The notes under the pieces are model-generated. The model did no database searches. It worked only from the letters and a program-made list of their open reading frames with translations, and was not told the origin of the DNA. Positions 24,187 to 32,978 of a stretch of DNA of 37,007 bases are shown in pieces. The number at the start of each line of letters is the position of its first letter. Within the stretch, counting starts at the first letter, position 1. This stretch comes from Spirochaetota bacterium. Its GTDB lineage: Bacteria > Spirochaetota > Spirochaetia > Treponematales > UBA12059. Location of the stretch: positions 1-37,007 of the forward strand of contig JAKPPT010000110.1 in NCBI GenBank assembly GCA_029547205.1, written 5' to 3'. The position numbers and the translations under genes are program-made.

Positions 24187-26616
24187 ATGAAAACATCTGA
24201 ACGATTTTGCCATGAAGCTATTCTCGATCTTCGCGATGCCATAACAGATGCTTGCGGCAATGAAATTTATGCTGCAGGTATGCTCGATGAGGATGGGAAA
24301 GTCGCATCGGTGGCTGTACTTGCTCGCGGATCTATAGACAGCGTGCTTGTACACTGGAAAGGCACTCGAGGCACCGATGTGCTCATTCATAATCATCCTT
24401 CAGGAAACCTCAGTCCGAGCAAAGCTGATATGCGCATTGCGGAACAATTTGCCGAAGAAGGTTATGGATTTTATATCATCAATAATACAGCCACCGAAGT
24501 CTATGTTGTCATTGAACCGGTTGTTGCAAAAGAGGCAGAGCCCATTGACAGTGCAAGTATTGTAAAAGCGCTCGAACCTGGTGGAAAACTCGCAAAAAAA
24601 TTACCCAACTATGAACATAGACCAGACCAGCTTAAACTCATTCAGGCTGTCAGCGAAGCTTTTAACCACGAGCAAATTCTCATTGCAGAAGCTGGTACTG
24701 GCATCGGAAAATCGTTTGCATACCTGTTACCTGCTGTATACTGGGCTTTACAGAATAAACAACGTGTTGTTGTTTCAACAGCAACGATAAATCTCCAGCA
24801 GCAGCTCTATGAAAAAGATATGCCGCTCATTGCATCCCTCTTTAACGAAGATGTTAAATATGTTCTCATGAAAGGCCGCGGAAACTATATCTGTCGGAAA
24901 CGAGTTGCTGAATACCTTGAGGAAGAAGGACTCTTTGCACATGACAATACTTCACTCCAAGAAATACTCGCATGGATGGAAACAACTACCACCGGTGACA
25001 GAAATGACATGGTACCCTACCCTGAAGAATCACTATGGTCTAAAGTTTGTTCTGAATCAGAAAGCTGCAGCAATATTCGGTGTCCCTACCATGATCAGTG
25101 TTTTTTCATTAAAAACAGAAAAGAAGCAAGTGCTGCACACATTATTATAACAAACCATCACCTTTTGCTTATTGATTGCGCAAACCGGGGCTTAAAATCC
25201 GATTACAGTGCAGGTTCCGTACTGCCTCCATTTGAAAATATAATTCTCGATGAAGCACATAATCTGGAACAGAGTGCTTCTTCCGCTTTTTCAGAGGCAG
25301 TTAACCGATTCAGACTCAATAAATTTTTAACGCGCATACAGCGCGAACGCAACGAAAAAAAATTCGGTGTTCTCCCCGGTTTACAGAATGAAAAAATGAT
25401 TACGCCAGCTCTGCGGAAGAAAATTTCTGGCCTTATAAGCGATATCCAATTTGCATTTACAGAAACCGAAAACCATGCTTTTGCGCTTATTGGAAATGAA
25501 AACACACTACTCTTCGACGCATCGCTTAACTGCAAAGAATTCCTCGACTCTGCAATGCGCTGTGGAACTCTCATCACAGAGCTTATTACAGAACTGGCTA
25601 AAGCAAAGGAAAAGCTGGAAATAAAAAAACCGGACCATGAGCTCATTTCCGAAATTAACAACCTGCTTCTGTATCTTGAAGAGTATGCAAATTTATTTTA
25701 CAGCTATTCACAGTATTCTGAAGATGAAAAAAATATTTACTGGATTCAAAAACAGCGTACACTTAAAAATGAATATTATATTACTTTTATTAAAACCCCC
25801 CTTACCGTTGACTCTTGTATGCAGGCATGGGTTTTTGAACCATACAAAAGCATAGTGCTCATATCAGCAACACTTTCTACAGGAGGGTCATTCAATTATA
25901 TAAAATCCCGCCTGGGGTTATACCACAATGAACGCGTACAAGATGCCCAATTCTTCTCACCTTTTCCCTATGAAGACACTGCACTGCTCGCAATTCCTGA
26001 AGATGCACCTGATAATTCTCAAAAAAATTGGCAAAATTATATTAACACTACTGTGTACAAACTAATTATTGCCTCTCATGGAAGCGCACTGGTGCTCTTT
26101 ACATCGTATGATTCCTTGCAAGCTACATGGAAATACGCAGAGCCTCTCCTTAAGCAAGACGGGATACCAGCATACTGTCAGGGAAGTGATTCACGCTCTC
26201 GCTTGCTCGAAATTTTCAAGAGCAATATTACAAGTGTACTTTTTGCTACTGACTCATTCTGGGAAGGTGTGGATGCTCCAGGTGAAACGTTAAAACATCT
26301 CATTATTGTCAAACTACCTTTCAGACATCCCAATGATCCTATTTTTCTTGCACGTTCCAAACATCTGGAAAAGAAAAATAAAAATCCTTTTATGGAACTT
26401 TCACTTCCGGATGCAGTCATACGATTCAAACAGGGATTTGGGCGTTTAATACGGCACTCATCCGACACGGGTGTAGTTACTGTTCTCGATTCCAGAATAA
26501 TAAAAAAGTCTTATGGCGAGATTTTTCTAAAATCATTACCGCGCACGCAAAAAGCTATATCTACAACTGACAGACTAATACCAAAAATCAAGGATTTTTT
26601 TGGAGTCAATTCATGA
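24187..26616 (+). CDS. DinG-type iron-sulfur helicase with N-terminal RadC/JAB-like domain
   Basis: An 809-residue fusion. Residues 1-112 match the JAB/MPN fold of RadC: HNHPSG (68-73) then SPSKADM with Asp81 is the zinc-binding motif HxHPSG...PS..D. The remainder is a superfamily 2 XPD/DinG helicase: Walker A AEAGTGIGKS (167-176), a cluster of four Cys (236, 294, 299, 305) spaced 5 and 6 in the last three as in E. coli DinG, DEAH at 355-358, and motif VI QGFGRLIRH near 747. It should unwind branched or R-loop DNA in repair. The usual Firmicute partner is an exonuclease domain, so JAB at this position is unusual. It starts 16 nt after the preceding gene and ends in an ATGA overlap with the YaiI gene, without its own ribosome site. 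Confidence 0.9.
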   Translation: MKTSERFCHEAILDLRDAITDACGNEIYAAGMLDEDGKVASVAVLARGSIDSVLVHWKGTRGTDVLIHNHPSGNLSPSKADMRIAEQFAEEGYGFYIINNTATEVYVVIEPVVAKEAEPIDSASIVKALEPGGKLAKKLPNYEHRPDQLKLIQAVSEAFNHEQILIAEAGTGIGKSFAYLLPAVYWALQNKQRVVVSTATINLQQQLYEKDMPLIASLFNEDVKYVLMKGRGNYICRKRVAEYLEEEGLFAHDNTSLQEILAWMETTTTGDRNDMVPYPEESLWSKVCSESESCSNIRCPYHDQCFFIKNRKEASAAHIIITNHHLLLIDCANRGLKSDYSAGSVLPPFENIILDEAHNLEQSASSAFSEAVNRFRLNKFLTRIQRERNEKKFGVLPGLQNEKMITPALRKKISGLISDIQFAFTETENHAFALIGNENTLLFDASLNCKEFLDSAMRCGTLITELITELAKAKEKLEIKKPDHELISEINNLLLYLEEYANLFYSYSQYSEDEKNIYWIQKQRTLKNEYYITFIKTPLTVDSCMQAWVFEPYKSIVLISATLSTGGSFNYIKSRLGLYHNERVQDAQFFSPFPYEDTALLAIPEDAPDNSQKNWQNYINTTVYKLIIASHGSALVLFTSYDSLQATWKYAEPLLKQDGIPAYCQGSDSRSRLLEIFKSNITSVLFATDSFWEGVDAPGETLKHLIIVKLPFRHPNDPIFLARSKHLEKKNKNPFMELSLPDAVIRFKQGFGRLIRHSSDTGVVTVLDSRIIKKSYGEIFLKSLPRTQKAISTTDRLIPKIKDFFGVNS

Positions 26617-27119
26617 CTATTTGGGCTGATGCTGATTCACTCACACCTCAGGTGAGAACAATTATTCTGAGAAGATCCGGGAAACCGGTCCCCAACAGTA
26701 TTCCTGATAAACCCAATTCAATCATTAAAGTAATGTTTGTTTCCTGTAAACCACTACCCGAATATAAAACAATTGACTCTGATATATACAGTATTGTAGA
26801 ACAAAAAGATCAATCATCAGACGAATACATACTTTCGCATGCAAATATTGGTGATATTGTTATAACACGCGATATTCTTTTTGCAGAAAAAGCCCTGCAG
26901 CAAAGTCTATTTGTTCTCAACGACAGGGGAACAGTCTGGACAGAAGAATCCATTCGTGAGCGGATTGCCCTAATGAATTATAGTCAGGCATTACGTGAAG
27001 CTGGAATAGCTTCAAATAATAATAAAATAGGACTTTCAAAACAGGATATAAAGAATTTTGCTGATGCACTCGATAGAACAATTATTGCTGCATATAAACG
27101 TTCAATACTTGCACTATAG
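26613..27119 (+). CDS. YaiI/YqxD (UPF0178, DUF188) family protein
   Basis: A 168-residue protein of the widespread DUF188 family, recognised by the first motif MTIWADADSLTPQVR (Asp6 and Asp8), GDIVITRDILFAEKAL near residues 85-100, and VLNDRGTVWTEESI with the Arg-Gly turn. The acidic residues and fold suggest a PIN-like metal-dependent nuclease or RNA-binding role, though no activity is established. Its ATG overlaps the stop codon of the DinG-type helicase (ATGA), so translation is coupled and a shared role in nucleic-acid handling is possible. It converges with the transglycosylase gene 15 nt downstream, with no terminator seen. Confidence 0.9.
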   Translation: MTIWADADSLTPQVRTIILRRSGKPVPNSIPDKPNSIIKVMFVSCKPLPEYKTIDSDIYSIVEQKDQSSDEYILSHANIGDIVITRDILFAEKALQQSLFVLNDRGTVWTEESIRERIALMNYSQALREAGIASNNNKIGLSKQDIKNFADALDRTIIAAYKRSILAL

Positions 27120-27134
27120 CATAGAACTAATCTT

Positions 27135-28040
27135 TTACTTGCAATATCTACTATACAAAAAATAATAACGCTGCGAAAGCAATCTATTCTTTTCGATTGT
27201 ATAGGGAGTATAAAGAATTGGTGATGATAGTAGTGCAATGAGTCGAGCAGACTCATCTCGTGTACACTGTTTTATTTTATGTTTGTAATAATACAATGAA
27301 GCCTGCTCTATTCCAAATATTCCTTTTCCCCATTCTGCTAATGAAAAGTAGAGTTCAAGTATTCTATTCTTTGAAAGAATAAGCTCAAGTTCAACTGTAA
27401 TTATTGCTTCGAGATATTTTCTCAGATAACTCTTTGCTGGTGTCAGAAACAGTGTGCGTGCTAGCTGCATCGATAATGTTGAACCCCCATACAGCGGTTT
27501 CTTGATTCTGGTGTTGATTTCTATAGCCCGCTTAATTCCATCAATATCAAAACCATGGTGAGTATAAAACTTATAATCTTCCACTGCGATGAGCATAGAA
27601 CGGATATACAATGGAACTTGTTTATAGTGAACGGGAATTGGTACTCTAACTTTATAATGATACTTATATTTTCGTATAAGCTCAAGCGTTGATCCAACTG
27701 GTGTTACCCACTTGTATAAAAATATTGTCAATGATGTTGCTGCAATAAAAATGATATGGAAGTATGCAATGATCAAAAAAGGCAATGTAACATAGTTAAT
27801 GGTCTTTTTTCGATTATTTTGTTTTGTTTCAATCCCGACATCGGATGGAGATTGAAAACTAGCATTGATAATCCTGAATGTTATATTATTTTTATACAAT
27901 TCATTTACGGTAAAAAGGGGGCAAGTTTTTTCAATATACTTTGTTGTGAGCAATTCTGTTTTTTTTAGAATTTTCCTGAAATAAAATCCTCGTAAAACGA
28001 GAAGTTTATTTAACAATTCTGTAAATTGTTTTTTGTTCAT
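27135..28040 (-). CDS. mtgA: monofunctional peptidoglycan glycosyltransferase (GT51)
   Basis: A 301-residue membrane protein that polymerises lipid II into glycan strands. From the ATG at 28040, residues 86-109 form the membrane anchor (LPFLIIAYFHIIFIAATSLTIFL region). The GT51 domain follows: AVEDYKFYTHHGFD with the catalytic Glu154, GGSTLSMQLARTLFL, RKYLEAI, and KNRILELYFSLAEWGKGIFGIEQAS. No transpeptidase domain follows, so it is monofunctional like MtgA rather than a class A PBP. The 85-residue segment before the anchor is longer than usual and would be cytoplasmic. A TATAAT lies about 11 nt before the ATG and no ribosome site is seen. It follows the EamA permease gene on the same strand by 30 nt. 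An ATG two codons earlier (28046) is equally possible. Confidence 0.9.
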   Translation of the reverse strand: MNKKQFTELLNKLLVLRGFYFRKILKKTELLTTKYIEKTCPLFTVNELYKNNITFRIINASFQSPSDVGIETKQNNRKKTINYVTLPFLIIAYFHIIFIAATSLTIFLYKWVTPVGSTLELIRKYKYHYKVRVPIPVHYKQVPLYIRSMLIAVEDYKFYTHHGFDIDGIKRAIEINTRIKKPLYGGSTLSMQLARTLFLTPAKSYLRKYLEAIITVELELILSKNRILELYFSLAEWGKGIFGIEQASLYYYKHKIKQCTRDESARLIALLSSPILYTPYTIEKNRLLSQRYYFLYSRYCK

Positions 28041-28070
28041 ATGCATATACTATTATATGAGCAAACAAAA

Positions 28071-28964
28071 TTACATAAAAAATAATGCCGATCCAGCAAC
28101 TGCTATTACAGCTCCAACTACTTCAAAGAGCTTTACCCGTTGTTTAAGTATCAATACAGCTGGCGGTATAATGAGTATAGGAGTTAGCCCTATCAGGGTG
28201 CTTACTATCCCAGTTTTAGTATGCTGCATTGCAAAGAGTGAAAGCGCTACACCTAAAAACGGACCAAAAATAGAACCAATAAAGGTAAAACGCATACCCT
28301 GGCTATCTTTTGGGCTTTGAGTCACACTTTTACCTCGTTCAAAAATCAATGATACTAAAGCAAAACCAACTATTGCACTCATAACACGAATCTGCGTTCC
28401 TGAAATTGCATCATAATTTTTTACACCTTGCCGGGTAAAAATCATACCAACTGACTGCCCAATAGAAGAAAGAAAAGCAAAAATATAACCTCGTATAGAA
28501 AGGGTTTTTGCAACTGAGCTCATTTGTATTCTTTCTCGAGACAAAACAGCCAGTATAATTCCAGAAGCCACAAGAGCCATAGCTAAAAGTGCTTTTACAC
28601 TGAGCACTTCATTGAGAAACACATAGCCTAACAGAGCAGTAAATGCTGGTGATATAGCTAGAAACAATGTTGCCATTCTGCTCCCAATAGTTTTATATGC
28701 AGTAAAAAGAAAAATATCAGTTATAACAAATCCAATAAAACCAGATACTGTTAAAAAAAACCATTCATGCGGACCAGCATCAATAGGAAATGGTTTACCT
28801 TTAACTATCCATGCAGTTATTGTGAGAAATACAAATGCAAATACCACCTTGTAAAAATTAACACCCAGAACACCAATTCGCTTAGTACCTTGTTCAAAAA
28901 ACAAAGCTGATAATGTCCAGCAAATGGCAGTACCAAAAGCAGCAATTTCACCGATGTAACTCAT
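28071..28964 (-). CDS. EamA/DMT-family inner-membrane transporter
   Basis: A 297-residue protein with ten hydrophobic segments in two EamA repeats (first about 5-145, second about 155-297), including the N-terminal AFGTAICWTLSALFFEQG, the end of the first repeat AMALVASGIILAVLS, and the matching LFEVVGAVIAVAGSALFF close. DMT permeases export amino acids, purines or other small molecules, or import sugars; the substrate here cannot be predicted. The ATG at 28964 (MSYIGE) is preferred over one 19 codons upstream because the family usually starts here. TATACT lies 8 nt upstream and no ribosome site is visible. The gene is between the diguanylate cyclase and transglycosylase genes on the minus strand. 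Confidence 0.88.
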   Translation of the reverse strand: MSYIGEIAAFGTAICWTLSALFFEQGTKRIGVLGVNFYKVVFAFVFLTITAWIVKGKPFPIDAGPHEWFFLTVSGFIGFVITDIFLFTAYKTIGSRMATLFLAISPAFTALLGYVFLNEVLSVKALLAMALVASGIILAVLSRERIQMSSVAKTLSIRGYIFAFLSSIGQSVGMIFTRQGVKNYDAISGTQIRVMSAIVGFALVSLIFERGKSVTQSPKDSQGMRFTFIGSIFGPFLGVALSLFAMQHTKTGIVSTLIGLTPILIIPPAVLILKQRVKLFEVVGAVIAVAGSALFFM

Positions 28965-29026
28965 AACATGAGAGTATATACTGTGCAAAGAAAAATAAAA
29001 AGTGGTACTACTGAGGTGCATGTATA

Positions 29027-32000
29027 TTATTCAATTTCTATCCTGTTCCTTCCTTTGTTTTTGGCCCGATACAACGCTGTATCAGCTTTTTGAACCATAT
29101 CCCAGCATTCACTTTCATTAGATGGAATTGTTGTATGTATTCCAATGCTTATGGTAATAAATGCAGCTAGCGGCGATGTATCACAGCGTATCTGTGCATC
29201 AATAACAGCATGGAGTAGTTTATCGGCGACCTGCATTGCTCCGGAACTATCAGTATTAGGTAATATAATTAAAAATTCCTCACCACCATAGCGTGCTGCA
29301 ATATCACTTGAACGAACTAATGATTGATCTAATATTTCCGCAATCTTTTTTAACACAGCATCACCAGCAATATGTCCGTATTTATCATTGTAATTCTTGA
29401 AAAAATCGATATCCACCATTAAAAGTGACAGAGGTTTACGCTCTCGCGATGCCTCAGCTGCAAGCAAAGGTAATGTATGATCTATATATCTCCGATTCGA
29501 TATTCCTGTTAAACTATCGAGTATAGCCAGTTCTTGAAGTTTTGTATTGGCTTTTTCAAGGCTTACCTTTAAAAGTGTAAGTTCCTGCACCTGTTTCTGT
29601 AATTGTTTTTTTGTAATGAACAGAGCAATTGCGTAACCAAAGCCAATTAAAAACAGTACATACAGTATTATCCCTGCTGTACTGAGCAAAAAAGGTTTTT
29701 GTATTCTAATCGGAAGCGCATATGCCTCATTATTCCATAATCCGTTATTATCGCTCACACGCAATCTGAATACATAAGAACCTCCTGGCAGGTTTGTATA
29801 AACAGCCGAAGGTTCTGCAGATGGAATCGACCATCGCTTATCAAAACCTTCAAGCATCCAGGAATAGAGATTTCTTCGCGGTTCACGAAAATCCGATGAA
29901 GCAAAGGTAAAATGCACATTATTCTGGCTTGCACTCAACCGCAATGATTTTACATAACCAGCAGATTGCATTAATAATTCAGAAACTGACTGACCATTTA
30001 TTTCAATGTCGGATATGAGAGCACGAGGAAGCTTAATATCTGGGAAACTTTGCAAAGGATTAATTACATAGAGAACATTTTGACCGCCAAGGTATATAAG
30101 ACCATTCTTTGTTATACACGCTCCAGTAGAGAGTTCTTTATCACGCAGTGAATGGTACATGGAATATCCTCTAAAGCTGTAACCATCTTCATCAATAATA
30201 GCTAATCCGCTCGCAGTTGTTACCCAGATAGAACCATCTCGTGCTTCCAGAATTGCGCGAATTGCATTATGTGGCAGTCCATCGAGTTTAGTAAAATGAA
30301 TAAAGCTATCTCGTAAGGGATCATACCGCATGAGTCCGCCGCCAATACTCCCAATCCATAATCGATTTTTCGAATCTTTGAACAAAACCCGGATATTGGT
30401 TGATGAGACACCGTTTCTGTTCTCTCGATCATAATAGTATCGTATGAACTTTCCTTGGGTATAATGATTGAGGCCATTATTCATCCCTACCCATAGTTCA
30501 CCATTAGAATCATACGCCATACAATAAACGAGACCATCAGAAGGATACGTATCATCAGTGGGGTTTGGTGGGAAATGAGTGAATACCCCCGTTTTAGGAT
30601 TAAACTTATCGAGTCCTTTTTGGTAGAGCCCAATCCAGTATTCTCCTTCTGGTGTTTCAAGAATAGAAAAGACTACCTTGTCACCAATTGAATCTGGATC
30701 ATCAGGATTATATGTAAATATGGTAAAATCATCTGTTTCTGGAACATAATACGCTAAGCCACTGTTAGTACAGAGCCATAAGCGTCCTCTGCTGTCAACA
30801 TAGAGCTGATTAATGATTGCATCTGGCAGACTGCGCTTGTTCTTTTTATCGGGCATGTACTGCTTGAAAGTTCCTGTTTGTTTATCGAACTTATTGAGAC
30901 CGCCATTATATACTGCAACCCATATTGTTTCATTTGTATCTTCTACTATTGCTGTTATTCGACCAATAGGCAACGAACCAGCTTTCCCCGATTCAGCCTG
31001 GTATAGCGCATACTGAATATCACGCTTTTGAGTATAAGCAACGCCGCCACCATTAGTGCCGATCCAGAAAAGTCCATTGGAATCTAACAACGCTGAATAC
31101 ACAACATTGTTAGGTAATGCTCCCTTTCCATCAGAAACAACATAGTTAGTTATCTGCTTTGTCGTTACATCATAGACAAATAATCCAGCGCCCCAGGAAC
31201 CAGCGAGAACTTTACCATCAAGCTGGGTGTTAACAAAATAAATTCTATCATCCTGCAGTTTTACTGTTTCAAACTGATAGGTTGATCTATCAATTAACCG
31301 AGAAATTCCTCCAAACCAGGTGCCAAACCAGAGTGTGCCTTCACTGTCTTCGCTAATTGACATAACATAAGGAGACGGCAGAGAAAATTTTTCGTCTGAA
31401 ACGACTTTCACAAACACATTGCTAGTATAATCATACTTCCATAGGCCCTCACCATGTGTAGCTATCCAGAGTTCGCCCTGTCTGTCACAGTGAATATCCC
31501 GGATCATGCAAAGGGGTAATCCACTAGCATTAGCAGGTTTTGAATAGTGTACAAATGTTCCTGTCTTTTCATCTAATCGATCGAGACCAGCCTCAGTACC
31601 TACCCACAGATTTCCCTGGATATCTCTGCAAATAGACACAACAATATTGCCACTTAAAGAATCAGCCCTGTCTGCACCATGTATAAAGTTCGTTATAGAA
31701 TAAGTCTTTATATCTAAGCGATTTAGTCCGCCATATGTCCCTATCCATAACACATCGCCATCCAGATATAGTGTCTGGACCTGGCTATGAGAGAGTACAT
31801 TGTCTAAGAACGGTTCATTTTCAAAGACCTTAAACGTATAACCATCATAGCGTGCTAATCCATTTTGTGTACCAAACCATAAAAAGCCCTGATTATCCTG
31901 TACAATAGCAGATACCGAAGCATTAGGAAGACCTTCTTTAGTAGTTAATGTTGTAAAAAACCAGTTTTCTTCTGCAAATACAGAAACAGGTAAAATGCTC

Positions 32001-32035
32001 ACAAGCACAACAATAAAAAAAAATCTATATCTCAT
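29027..32035 (-). CDS. periplasmic-sensor diguanylate cyclase (Reg_prop / Y_Y_Y / GGDEF)
   Basis: A 1002-residue membrane receptor. A signal peptide (MRYRFFFIVVLVSILPVSVFA) leads into about fourteen Reg_prop propeller units (repeated DxxGxLWxGT..GL.R motifs), a Y_Y_Y domain (Ser-Trp-Met-Leu-Glu-Gly-Phe motif), one membrane helix (about 785-805), a short coiled coil and a C-terminal GGDEF domain. The active site is GGEEF at 917-921 with an RxxD inhibitory site five residues before it (RSSD, 908-911). It should make cyclic di-GMP from GTP and be feedback-controlled. The periplasmic ligand, perhaps a polysaccharide, is unknown. The ATG at 32035 is chosen because of the clean signal peptide and a -10 just upstream; TTG 32065 and ATG 32059 are alternatives. 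No phosphodiesterase or PilZ partner is nearby. Confidence 0.93.
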   Translation of the reverse strand: MRYRFFFIVVLVSILPVSVFAEENWFFTTLTTKEGLPNASVSAIVQDNQGFLWFGTQNGLARYDGYTFKVFENEPFLDNVLSHSQVQTLYLDGDVLWIGTYGGLNRLDIKTYSITNFIHGADRADSLSGNIVVSICRDIQGNLWVGTEAGLDRLDEKTGTFVHYSKPANASGLPLCMIRDIHCDRQGELWIATHGEGLWKYDYTSNVFVKVVSDEKFSLPSPYVMSISEDSEGTLWFGTWFGGISRLIDRSTYQFETVKLQDDRIYFVNTQLDGKVLAGSWGAGLFVYDVTTKQITNYVVSDGKGALPNNVVYSALLDSNGLFWIGTNGGGVAYTQKRDIQYALYQAESGKAGSLPIGRITAIVEDTNETIWVAVYNGGLNKFDKQTGTFKQYMPDKKNKRSLPDAIINQLYVDSRGRLWLCTNSGLAYYVPETDDFTIFTYNPDDPDSIGDKVVFSILETPEGEYWIGLYQKGLDKFNPKTGVFTHFPPNPTDDTYPSDGLVYCMAYDSNGELWVGMNNGLNHYTQGKFIRYYYDRENRNGVSSTNIRVLFKDSKNRLWIGSIGGGLMRYDPLRDSFIHFTKLDGLPHNAIRAILEARDGSIWVTTASGLAIIDEDGYSFRGYSMYHSLRDKELSTGACITKNGLIYLGGQNVLYVINPLQSFPDIKLPRALISDIEINGQSVSELLMQSAGYVKSLRLSASQNNVHFTFASSDFREPRRNLYSWMLEGFDKRWSIPSAEPSAVYTNLPGGSYVFRLRVSDNNGLWNNEAYALPIRIQKPFLLSTAGIILYVLFLIGFGYAIALFITKKQLQKQVQELTLLKVSLEKANTKLQELAILDSLTGISNRRYIDHTLPLLAAEASRERKPLSLLMVDIDFFKNYNDKYGHIAGDAVLKKIAEILDQSLVRSSDIAARYGGEEFLIILPNTDSSGAMQVADKLLHAVIDAQIRCDTSPLAAFITISIGIHTTIPSNESECWDMVQKADTALYRAKNKGRNRIEIE

Positions 32036-32041
32036 ACTAAA

Positions 32042-32086
32042 AGCATAAGCGATTGCCATTGACAATTCAAGTTTTCATAGTACACT
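32042..32086. promoter_or_regulatory. back-to-back promoters (diguanylate cyclase / cytidylate-kinase-like gene)
   Basis: Plus strand: TTGACA at 32059-32064 and TACACT at 32081-32086 (16-nt spacer) for the gene at 32115. Minus strand: TTGAAT at 32065-32070 and TATGCT at 32042-32047 (17-nt spacer) for the cyclase, whose -10 ends 6 nt before ATG 32035. The two -35 boxes touch, so two polymerases could not bind at once. Confidence 0.5.
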
Positions 32087-32114
32087 TTTTAATAGATAAG
32101 CAGAGAGGAACCAT

Positions 32115-32936
32115 ATGGCATTAGTATGTATTGCAAGAGAAGAAGGTATCGACGCACAAAGAATCGGCTCAGCAATCGCTCAGGAAATTGGTTTTGATTT
32201 TTTTGATAAAGCAAAGCTTGAACAACTCATGATTGACCTGGGACTTAAACCTGGTGCACTCAAAAAGTATGACGAGGTAAAACCTGGTTTCTGGGCATCT
32301 CTTTCCGAAGAACGTGATGATTATCTGCACTACCTGGAATATGCACTCTATAAAACTGCCTCATTACAGGATTCAGTTATTTTAGGGAGAGGGGCACATG
32401 TAATTTTTTCAAACTGCCCGGGCGTCATCACACTCAAATTAGTGGCACCACTCCATTGGAGACTTAACCAGGTTAAAAACCAATTCCAGGGTGATGAAAA
32501 AAAAGCATTACAATATATTAAACAAACTGATGAAAACCGTAAGGGTTTTACCCGATATTTTTTTAATATTGATTGGTCTGATGCCGCCTCATATTCTGTA
32601 ACTATTAATGTAGCTACAGTCTCAGAACAAGCGCTCCTCTCTATTATTAAAACTATGACAGAAGAAATAAAAACCAAAGAAGCAGATAAAGCTTTTTCAC
32701 TGTATATTAGCAATCATTATAAAGCAGTACAAATCGTTGATACAGTAATTTATAAGCATGGTATTCCAATAAATTTTTTTGAAGCAGAAGTACAGGGGGA
32801 TAAAGCTATACTCCATGGAGTATCCAGTGTTGAGCCAACCATTGAACGAGCTCTTGAACTTGCAAAAACGGTTCCTGGTATAAACAGTGTAGAAAATGCT
32901 ATACAGCTTATACAGGATTACACGATTATGCCCTAA
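32115..32936 (+). CDS. cytidylate-kinase-like protein fused to a BON domain
   Basis: A 273-residue protein. The first 190 residues resemble the cytidylate-kinase-like family (LVCIAREEGIDAQRIGSAIAQEIGFDFFDK; then VILGRGAHVIF; LKLVAPLHWRL), which normally begins with ISREFGSGG followed by a nucleotide-binding turn. Here the turn reads REEGIDAQRIG, so the Gly/Ser-rich P-loop and its Lys are missing and kinase activity is doubtful. Residues of about 210-268 form a BON domain (EVQGDKAILHGVSSVEP...ALELAKTVPGINSVENAIQL), a phospholipid- or ligand-binding module. GAGAGGAA is 4 nt before the ATG. It is the first gene of a unit with rlmB and transketolase. Recognition is good; the role is uncertain. 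Confidence 0.8.
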   Translation: MALVCIAREEGIDAQRIGSAIAQEIGFDFFDKAKLEQLMIDLGLKPGALKKYDEVKPGFWASLSEERDDYLHYLEYALYKTASLQDSVILGRGAHVIFSNCPGVITLKLVAPLHWRLNQVKNQFQGDEKKALQYIKQTDENRKGFTRYFFNIDWSDAASYSVTINVATVSEQALLSIIKTMTEEIKTKEADKAFSLYISNHYKAVQIVDTVIYKHGIPINFFEAEVQGDKAILHGVSSVEPTIERALELAKTVPGINSVENAIQLIQDYTIMP

Positions 32937-32978
32937 AACAACTGTACAAAGCCTTTAATCATATAGTACAGTCGAACT

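Noticed and set aside
29027-32035. Long internal repeats as a tandem DNA repeat in the cyclase gene
   Set aside because: The repetition is at the protein level (Reg_prop propeller units) and the DNA copies are diverged.
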